The notes under the pieces are model-generated. The model searched no databases. It saw only the letters and a program-made list of their open reading frames with translations, and was not told where the DNA came from. A DNA stretch of 64,000 nucleotides. Source: Oreohelix idahoensis (Eukaryota > Mollusca > Gastropoda > Stylommatophora > Oreohelicidae). Position 1 is the first letter of the stretch; every line of letters begins with the position of its first letter. Positions 56,431-64,000 of this stretch are shown one piece after another. Where the stretch lies: assembly GCA_024509875.1 (NCBI GenBank), contig JAMPIV010019105.1, positions 1 to 64,000 on the forward strand. The letters run 5' to 3'. Position numbers and translations under genes: made by a program.

Positions 56431-57189
56431 CTGTATGTTAAATATATAGCGCTATGGCAGATCTGTGGTAAATTCATACTCGTGCACTTAAATTTTACTT
56501 GTTTCTCGGCAGAGAATATTAGTGGCTCAGAATTATGAAAAAAATAGTTATAAACAAACGAACAACGAAATAACGTAAACTTAAAAAGTGTGTTTACATT
56601 GGGCCTCCTTAATTAACAATATAAAACACCAGAGTAATGATGTAAAGGGGCGCCACAGTGTCCAGAGCGGAAAACATCGATGAATTCATGAGGCTTTTTA
56701 TGTTCAATACAAGCCGGATTCATAGGTGTGCGAAGGTAAGACTCTTACACTTTATGATTTGTCAGAATCTTAAGAATTATAATCTGTCACTTACATCTCA
56801 AAACAGATAGGTATATACTTACTACATTAAAATAATTAGTGAAAAAGAGATTAGTAAAATGTTATAGTAGACAATAATTAAAATTCCTTTTGCAAAATAT
56901 TACAAATGTTCAAACTAACTTCGGTCAGGGTCAAAAATTTTGTTCCAAACAAAACATTCCGTTTTTTAAACGTGCTACAGATGATGATATGTCAAGGCGG
57001 TGGCTTAACTCCACACCTCTCCTTCCCCGTCATTCCGTACGGGTATACTAGCTCCTTATAATATAATACATATGTAGCGCTTATGACGAAAAAATAATTA
57101 AGAATACTGCAGGTAGTAGTTCTTAATAAGTATAAAACCGTAAGACTTCAACTGTTTATTCTGAATAAGAAATTATTATAAATGTAAAA
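56431..57189. other. Anonymous sequence, no gene supported
   Basis: AT-rich, no recognised domain, no repeat ends. Confidence 0.45.
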
Positions 57190-57575
57190 GTGATAACAAA
57201 GGAGAACAACAAAAAACAACAACCAAAATGCTACAGACTTTCATAAATGGGTGCTTGAGTAGAATAAAAGAATTAAAGTGGTATGACAAGATCACTAAAT
57301 ATAGAACTGACAACAAAAAACAGGCCAGTGGAATCAGAGGTGAGAAGAAGACGCTGGCGATGGAAAGGACGCACACCGAAGAAATTTGTTAATAGAGTTA
57401 CAAGGCAGTCCTTGCTCTGGAATACCCAGGGTATGAGAGGTAGACCATTGAACACATGGAGAAGAAAACTGCAGACAGGCAGGATGGTACAGGACCGGAA
57501 GTCTTGGCATAGGTTTGTTGAAGGCATAAGCTCCTTGTGCCGCTGAAAGAGGATGATAATGATGATGATAATGAC
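57190..57575 (+). pseudogene. RTE-A 3' fragment with GATGAT tail
   Basis: Starts near CTACAGACTTTCATAAATGG and gives RIKELKWYDKITKYRTDNK, then a modified VESEVRRRRWRWKGRTPK and WNTQGMRGRPLNTWRRKLQT, ending in VEGISSLCR and a stop, then GATGAT-type repeats. It is more diverged than the other copies and includes a reduced basic segment. Confidence 0.85.
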
Positions 57576-59050
57576 GTTAACAATCGATGAAGATTACTAG
57601 GACATTTATAATGAATATCGAATTAATTTTAGCGTAAAATTTATAACGAATCTTAAGAGAATGCTAATATGAGTTTATGCACGGGCTCTTATCATGTAAC
57701 ACAAGTGGCTGCACAAATCACCGCAGCAAAAACGCGCGAATGTTTTTGTGCAGTTTTTTTTTGTAACAAAGGGTCATCTACAATGTGACCCCATGTTCCC
57801 TAGGGAGGGAAAATAGAAATGAATATGCGTGTTTATGTCTTTAAAACAAACACATGTTGTAAGTAAACCTTCTATTTCGGTCACAAAATTAATGTCATGT
57901 TGACAATTATTGGTTTGCTTAGTGGAATTTAAAAAAAAAACCAAACAAACAAACACACAAAATGGACAACCAATTGAGTACGACTTTTCTCTCATAGTTT
58001 GCTCTAGGCCTCGTGAAAGCTAAAAGCAAATTTTAAAAAAATTACACATACTCTCACGTCCCCGTAAACTTTGCCCGGATACAGATTACTTACTTTGCTT
58101 TTCCAGTTCTGCCTTGCAGTGAAGCGCTGTACGGAGCTGAAGTTTTAATTCTTGAACCAAGCGTGTCACCGTGGCTGCCGTGAGCCTCTGTTGGTGTAGG
58201 TTTTCTGAGATATTATCTGTGTATTTGCCCCTAGCTCTTCCCCGTGCTCTAAAACCAGCTCTTTTACTGTTGTCGACGGGAAGTGATCATTTGCAGATTT
58301 CTCACTTACAGATTTTTTCAAAGGTAATTCCGGTTGCCAACAGGGTGCTAACGCCTGCTCTAATTTACACTAGTGTACATTTGTTTTTAAAATTTCTTTT
58401 TAAAAAATCCAGTATATTGTTTTTCCCTCTTGTTTGAAAAAAAAAATGACTTGTCTCGTTTCTTTACAGCAGGGCCGGACATGTTTTTTTCCTGGTAAAC
58501 AGAAAATGCAAACAAATGCTGGCGCCAAATAAACAGTTTACCACGCTTCTAAACTTTGTTAAGTTTAATTTTAGGGCAGTTTTTATTTCTTTACACAAAA
58601 CGTTTGCCGAGCTATTTTCAGAGTTTAGTGTAAGCATTAACTGGCACTGGCAAGTTATCTGGACCTGTAGACCGGTAAACTGTGATTACACAAAAATAGC
58701 AGAAATATGCCCACAGTTCGTTAAAAACCACGATTGCTTATGTGATCACGAATCAAACTACTAAACAAAAGGTTTTCAGCAACGGTGAAATAGAAAAAAC
58801 AAACAGCTATATGTTAACGGAAAAAAAGCGATAACCGGGGCAGAAAACAATGAAGATTAAAACATGTTCCATACCCCATATAAGCCTTGGACTCTTTTGT
58901 TTTGGAGTTAGAAAAGAAAAATGAGAATCCTTCTGGCCGTCGGTTAAAAGAGATTTAGTTTACTTTAGTTCACTTATTTAATTTTTCATACACTTGTGTC
59001 TTCAGTCATGCTAGCCAGATGTAGTTTCATTTTTGTGCATGGTATACTGC
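57576..59050. other. Anonymous sequence, no gene supported
   Basis: Short frames (58171-58437, 58516-58764) without motifs. Flanks the RTE-F start. Confidence 0.4.
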
Positions 59051-59802
59051 AAGGTTGTTATTGCCGGGAGTTGTAGTGAGGATAAGCTCTCACTGCAGAT
59101 AAAATACTTCTATGGCACGCGCCTCAAACAGCCTCTGACAACCAATTCCAGCTCCCGGCCTTCACGTGTGGCTCAATTTGAGCCCGGCGGAACTGTTTCC
59201 ACTGACGGGAGAAGGGGCAAAGGCGAGCGACTGGCGCCTTAAAACCAACAGCTTCGGGCAGATAGGGCTCGTGATCCTTGGTTGGTAGCTTATCTAAGAG
59301 AAGGAACTCTGAATTCAAACCACCGCTGCCTTGCGGGAATATCCATTTATGGAATTGGCTTCGGGAGTAAACCCTGAGGATAAATCCGGAGTCGGAGTCC
59401 CTAAGGCATTCTAATGTCGATTCGACATTATTCTGGCAACTCCTGCGACATGGCTGGTACCAAACTGTATCGGCTACTGCCGTTCCTTTGGATCTACCGG
59501 CTGTGTGGAGAGGGGGAACATGCTGCATGGGCAACAGCTTGATCTCCATATAACTGTGCCCAAGCTTGCGCCCTGGAGAGGACACTCCAGCTTCACCCTA
59601 TAGGTGTCGGCAAAACACGGGAAGTAGCAGTTACCGGTTATAAGCATTTTACCCAATTGGCGTAGGGCATGGCGCCAGGGGCTACTTCCGACAGTGGGAG
59701 AGATTCTAGGATCTCACTGGACAGCTACCGCCCGCTTCAAGCTGGGCAGCCCCCAGTCAATAAGGTGTTGTCCCGCCACTGTCTGCTTTCCCCATTGGGT
59801 GC

Positions 59803-62274
59803 ATGGGGATTAGGGTCAAACCCGAACTGTGGACAGAAAATTTTGCACCAAGCAATTATCGAAAAAATAGAAATAAGCAAACTCTCAGATTGGGATGCTG
59901 GAACGTCCGGACTATGTTGACTGGACTATCCGAAAACCTACAGGATGTAAACGATGTAAGGAAGACAGCCATAATTAATGATGAGCTTAAACGACTTCAG
60001 GTGGATATAGCTGCACTTCAGGAAACGCGCCTGGCGGGCTCTGGAACGGTGAGCGAGAAGGACTACACATTTTATTGGCAAGGGAAAGATCTTAATAAAG
60101 CTAGAGAACACGGAGTAGGTTTTGCGGTCAAAAAATCGCTAACTAAAATAGTTGAACCAGGCGAGAATGGATCAGAACGCCTGTTAACGCTCCGCCTGCA
60201 AACTAGCACAGGTCCCATCACCCTTGTCAGTGTGTATGCTCCTACTCTGTACTCTGCCTCAGAAGCTAAAGATGAGTTCTACGAGAATCTAACAGCAATT
60301 ATCAAAAGCATACCTAGGCAAGAACAGCTTGTTCTCCTTGGTGACTTTAACGCTAGAGTGGGTGCCGATAATGTTTCATGGCCTTCATGTCTGGGCAGGT
60401 TTGGTATTGGCAAGATGAATGAAAATGGACAACGGCTCTTAGAGTTGTGCGTCCACCATGACCTCTGCGTGACCAACACCTACTTTCAGACAAAACCCCA
60501 GCATAAGGTGTCATGGAGACACCCACGATCCAAGCACTGGCACCAACTTGACCTGATTCTCGTCAGAAGGCCACTCCTCAGGTCTGTGCTCTCCACGCGC
60601 TCGTACCATAGTGCAGACTGTGATACAGATCACTCCTTGGTTTGCTGCAAAATCAGAGCACAACCAAGAAAACTCTATCGTGTCAGACATGAAGGGAAAC
60701 CACGCATTGATACCAGCAAGATGTCAGACCCTTTCATGATCGCTCAATTCACTGCGACCTTCGAGAAAGTGCTCAGTAACCCTCAGCATGGTGATACTAT
60801 TACAGAGAACTGGGAGCATCTACGGAACACCATTCAAAGTACTGCACTTGCCACCTTTGGTAAGAAAACAGCAAAGTCAAATGACTGGTTTGATGCTTCA
60901 TCAGATGTGATGGCACCTGTCATTGAAGCTAAGCGCAGTGCTATGAATGAATACAAACGTTCACCGAGTGCCAGAACCCTACAGATCCTGAGGGCTACGA
61001 GAAGGAAAGTTCAACAAACTGCTCGACGCTGTGCAAATGACTACTGGCTCCAGCTCAGTGAGAGCATCCAGATCGCAGCGCAAACAGGCAACATTAGACA
61101 AATGTATGACGGTATAAAGAAAGCACTTGGCCCCCATAAAAGTAAGACGGCACCGCTAAAAACCATCAGCGGAGAGAAGCTAACCGATAAGGGTAAGCAG
61201 ATGGAGAGGTGGGTCGAGCACTACTCTGAGCTTTACGCTAGAGACAATACTGTTACGCCTGCAGCCCTTGATGGTGTCAACAGTCTGCCAACTATGGAGG
61301 AGCTGGATGCCGAACCAACATTAGAGGAACTCAGCAAGGCCATTGATAGCTTGGCCTCTGGCAAAGCACCAGGCAGTGATGGGATTCCTCCTGATTTAAT
61401 CAAATGCTGTAAGAGCACGCTATTACATCCCCTGCATAGGATGCTGTGCCAGTGCTGGGAAGAGACAACTATTCCTCAAGACATGCGAGATGCCAAGATT
61501 GTAACACTGTATAAAAATAAAGGAGACAGAAGTGATTGCAATAACTACAGAGGCATCTCTCTTCTTAGTATTGTTGGTAAGGTTTTTGCCAAAGTCATCT
61601 TAATGCGACTACACAAGTTAGCTGAGCGCATATATCCAGAGTCACAGTGTGGATTCCGAGCTGGCAGATCAACAACAGACATGATCTTCTCTCTCCGCCA
61701 GCTTCAGGAAAAATCAAGAGAGCAGAAAAGACCATTATATATCGCCTTTATAGACCTCACAAAAGCATTCGACTTGGTTAGTAGGGATGGACTCTTTAAA
61801 ATCCTCCTGAAAATAGGCTGCCCTTCTAAAATGCTGGAAATGATAAAGTCATTCCATGACGGCATGAAGGGAACAGTCCAATATGCTGGAAGCACGTCAC
61901 AGCCCTTTGATATACGAAGTGGCGTTAAACAAGGCTGTGTTCTGGCTCCGACCCTCTTCGGAATCTTCTTTGCCTTACTCTTGAAACATGCATTCAGAGA
62001 TGCAACTGAAGGAATATGCCTTCACACTAGGTCAGATGGCCGTCTGTTTAATCTTACAAGGCTGAGGGCAAAAACAAAAATCAGAAGGGTCACTATAAGA
62101 GACTTGTTGTTCGCTGATGATGCTGCAGTCGTCACTCAAAGCCAACAGGAGCTTCAGAGCTTGATGAATCGCTTCTCTAAAGCATGCAAGGACTTTGGCC
62201 TCACAATAAGTCTAAAGAAAAACGAATGTGCTGAGTCAGGATGTGGATGCTGCACCAGTTATCACTATCGATAA
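59803..62274 (+). CDS. RTE-F endonuclease and reverse transcriptase
   Basis: The 823-codon frame begins 32 residues before the first endonuclease motif (LGCWNVRTM), so the ATG is plausible but not proven. Endonuclease: AALQETRLAGSG (catalytic E), VLLGDFNARVGADN (D-x-N) and DCDTDHSLVCC, which has TDH for the usual SDH. RT: ASGKAPGSDGIPPDLI, DCNNYRGISLLSIVGKV, SQCGFRAGRSTTDMIFSL, FIDLTKAFDLVSRDGLFKI, KQGCVLAPTLFGIFFALL and DLLFADDAAVVTQS (catalytic FADD). The last residues, after LKKNE, are a frameshift artefact near 62225, where the true protein continues in another frame. Confidence 0.92.
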   Translation: MGIRVKPELWTENFAPSNYRKNRNKQTLRLGCWNVRTMLTGLSENLQDVNDVRKTAIINDELKRLQVDIAALQETRLAGSGTVSEKDYTFYWQGKDLNKAREHGVGFAVKKSLTKIVEPGENGSERLLTLRLQTSTGPITLVSVYAPTLYSASEAKDEFYENLTAIIKSIPRQEQLVLLGDFNARVGADNVSWPSCLGRFGIGKMNENGQRLLELCVHHDLCVTNTYFQTKPQHKVSWRHPRSKHWHQLDLILVRRPLLRSVLSTRSYHSADCDTDHSLVCCKIRAQPRKLYRVRHEGKPRIDTSKMSDPFMIAQFTATFEKVLSNPQHGDTITENWEHLRNTIQSTALATFGKKTAKSNDWFDASSDVMAPVIEAKRSAMNEYKRSPSARTLQILRATRRKVQQTARRCANDYWLQLSESIQIAAQTGNIRQMYDGIKKALGPHKSKTAPLKTISGEKLTDKGKQMERWVEHYSELYARDNTVTPAALDGVNSLPTMEELDAEPTLEELSKAIDSLASGKAPGSDGIPPDLIKCCKSTLLHPLHRMLCQCWEETTIPQDMRDAKIVTLYKNKGDRSDCNNYRGISLLSIVGKVFAKVILMRLHKLAERIYPESQCGFRAGRSTTDMIFSLRQLQEKSREQKRPLYIAFIDLTKAFDLVSRDGLFKILLKIGCPSKMLEMIKSFHDGMKGTVQYAGSTSQPFDIRSGVKQGCVLAPTLFGIFFALLLKHAFRDATEGICLHTRSDGRLFNLTRLRAKTKIRRVTIRDLLFADDAAVVTQSQQELQSLMNRFSKACKDFGLTISLKKNECAESGCGCCTSYHYR

Positions 62275-62997
62275 CTATGAATTGGCAGTGGTGCACCACT
62301 TCACATACCTAGGGTCTACCATCAATAACAAACTCTCACTGGATACAGAAATCGACAGCCGCATTGGCAAAGCTGCAGCTACCTTTGCCCGCCTCACATC
62401 GCGTGTTTGGGGAAACTCTAAACTCACAATGAAGACCAAAGCTGCGGTATATAATGCTTGCGTCACCAGCACACTCCTATATGGCAGCGAGACCTGGACG
62501 ACCTATGCTAAGCAAGAAAGAAGGCTCAATACCTTCCATTTGCGGTGTCTACGCCGCATCCTCGGCATCTCGTGGAAAGATAAAGTGACAAATGTCGAGG
62601 TGTTGTCACGTGCTGGCCTTCAAAGTATGTATACGCTTCTTAGACAGCGCAGACTTCGCTGGCTTGGCCATGTTCGCCGCATGGAAGATGGTCGCATCCC
62701 AAAAAGATGTCTTCTACGGACAATTAGCAGATGGCAAGAGAACAGTTGGGCGACCACAGCTGAGGTTCAAAGATGTGTGCAAGAGAGATGAGGGCACTGG
62801 ACATGGATCCAGCAACATGGGAGGATGAAGCTGCCGATCGCACTAAGTGGCGATGCTATTTACGGCGCCACCTCAGATTGGGCGAAGAGAGGCTCACACA
62901 AGAAGCAGAGGTGAGGAGAAAACGTCGAAAGGAGCACCAGGAAAATAAGCAGCCGAGGGCTGTCACCTCAGGGGCGCATTCCCATAGTCAGTTATGA
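62225..62997 (+). pseudogene. RTE-F C-terminal region, frame-broken
   Basis: This continues the RTE-F protein in other frames. 62228-62791 gives LAVVHHFTYLGSTINNKLSL, then [18 protein letters not shown] and RRLRWLGHVRRMEDGRIPK. After a break near 62705 an FYGQLADGKRTVGRPQLRFK segment follows (62592-62828). After another near 62790, ALDMDPATWEDEAADRTKWR and a basic end (62773-62997) follow, with the stop at 62997. At least three single-base slips separate the parts; two lie next to short A or G runs. Confidence 0.9.
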
Positions 62998-63231
62998 CTG
63001 AAGGGGCTATTATTATTATACTGCCATGACTACCTACAGACAATGTTTTCTTCAAGATTTTGTGAAAAAACGTTAATTCTACATCGTCCTAGACAAGGAG
63101 GTCCCATTGTTTAACTTTCGTGTGATTTGCTTCAGAAAGTACGTCATGGAAGCTGCAGTAACAATGTTTTTCCCGTAATCACATCCTTTTACCCATAATA
63201 ACTTTATCTCTGGTCATCTATAATCACATAC

Positions 63232-64000
63232 TTTTCTTCTTCTTCTTATTTGATCCATAACCGCCAACCGTCAAAGCAGTCAGTGGCCATCACGCCTGGT
63301 GACGTCTTGTAGGGCAGCAACAAATTGACTCCACATTGCTCGGTCGGCGGCTATCCTTCGTACAGTGCCCCCAACTCTGGTTCATTCTTTGCATCTCGGC
63401 TTCCACAGTCCTCCGCCAGGTTGTTTTTGATCGGCCTCTCTTTCACTTTCCCTCAGGGGTCCATAACATAGCTGTTCTTGTGATGGCATCAGGGTCCCTT
63501 TTGAGGACGTGGCCAACCCAACTCCAGCGTCTGCCAGCTATGATGGTGTGCATGTCCCCCTGGTTACTCCGAATAAGTAGTTCTTGGTTGCTGATGGTAT
63601 TCGTCCAAAAGATTCGGAGAATTTTCCTTAGGCAGATTGTGTGGAAGGAGGACAGTTTCGACATTTCCTTCTCTGCTACTCTTCAACATTCCGCACCATA
63701 GAGAAGCACAGAAAGTACACAGCTCTCATACAGTCTTAATTTGGTGTTTGTGCTGTACTGGGAAAACTTCCAAATGTTGTTGAGACTAGCAAAGGCTGTT
63801 CTCGCTTTATTCATTCTGTTGTTAATGTCCTTGCTTGTTCCGCCGTCAGGTGTTACTATGCATCCTAGGTAATTAAATGTGTCTGTCTGTTCTAACTTCT
63901 GGTTCCTTATTGTTATTGGCTCAGGATTGCCCACATTTAGTGTCAATACCTCTGTCTTCTTCAGATTGATGTTCAGACCAACCTGCTGGCCATACTTATT
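63232..64000 (-). mobile_element. RTE-E copy, minus strand, continues past the window
   Basis: The minus strand enters at 64000 and reads a conserved KQTDTFNYLGCIVTPDGG-like connector (in 63683-63946), CVLSVLLYGAEC, then FHTICLRKILRIFWTNTISN, DMHTIIAGRRWSWVGHVLKR and ITRTAMLWTPEGK (63443-63664). It ends near 63232 in an AAG-unit tail (aagaagaag). Frame breaks near 63460 and 63680 are visible. The endonuclease and most of the RT would lie beyond 64000. Confidence 0.88.

Larger units (their letters stand above)
59051..63016 (+). mobile_element. RTE-F, nearly intact non-LTR retrotransposon
   Basis: A long protein-coding region is followed by a TTA-unit tail (ggggctattattattat). A possible 8-base duplication tatactgc lies at 59043-59050 and 63017-63024; the exact 5' end is uncertain. 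The leader from about 59051 to 59802 has no recognised frame on +, and a 153-codon reversed frame at 59124-59585 lacks support. Domain content is endonuclease, RT and a C-terminal basic domain, of the type widespread in animal genomes. Confidence 0.85.

Noticed and set aside
59124..59585. A 153-codon minus-strand frame before RTE-F as an ORF1
   Set aside because: It is on the opposite strand to the element and shows no recognisable domain.

Overview
The window is eukaryotic, AT-rich, and made almost entirely of mobile elements and tandem repeats. I found no host protein-coding gene, rRNA or stand-alone tRNA gene that I could support. The mix of several RTE-like non-LTR families, tRNA-derived SINEs, a Ty3/gypsy element with an unusual domain order, hAT-like short elements and many minisatellites suggests an invertebrate, most likely a lophotrochozoan such as a gastropod mollusc. 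That assignment rests on general resemblance of the transposon proteins and is only moderately secure.

Layout. 1-1440 is an extreme C-rich, nearly G-free tract. 1441-7000 is mostly anonymous sequence with a (TA)n run, a three-copy 91-bp repeat and a small retroelement scrap. 6947-12760 holds a SINE, a solo LTR (7700-11761) that itself contains another solo LTR (8051-10200), and a decayed reverse transcriptase scrap. 15583-24611 is a complete-ended Ty3/gypsy-type LTR retrotransposon with 2.44-kb LTRs, 5-bp target duplication, tRNA-Pro-type primer site and polypurine tract. Its interior reads gag, integrase remnant, RT, RNase H, so integrase lies before RT. 24880-35800 contains minus-strand non-LTR elements: RTE-C (25268-28541, 13-bp target duplication) and RTE-D (about 28700-34235), the latter split by a solo LTR (29141-31517). 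A (TA)n run, an RTE-E fragment and a 39-bp minisatellite follow.

35800-42650 has SINEs, an inverted RTE-A copy and a minus-strand solo LTR. 42733-46890 is an RTE-A copy whose coding sequence has been expanded in place into a 38-bp tandem array of about 70 units, with a large foldback block embedded. 48001-50452 holds two further minisatellites. 50562-57575 contains several 5'-truncated RTE-A copies, SINEs and hAT-like short elements. 59050-63016 is a long, nearly intact non-LTR element (RTE-F), and the window ends inside a minus-strand RTE-E copy.

Family names (RTE-A, C, D, E, F; SINE1-4; LTR1, LTR2) are local labels for this window, not database names. Nothing here works as an operon or pathway. 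The biology is insertion history: layered insertions dated by nested position, target-site duplications and LTR identity. Several reading frames are broken at short homopolymers, so some breaks could be sequencing errors.
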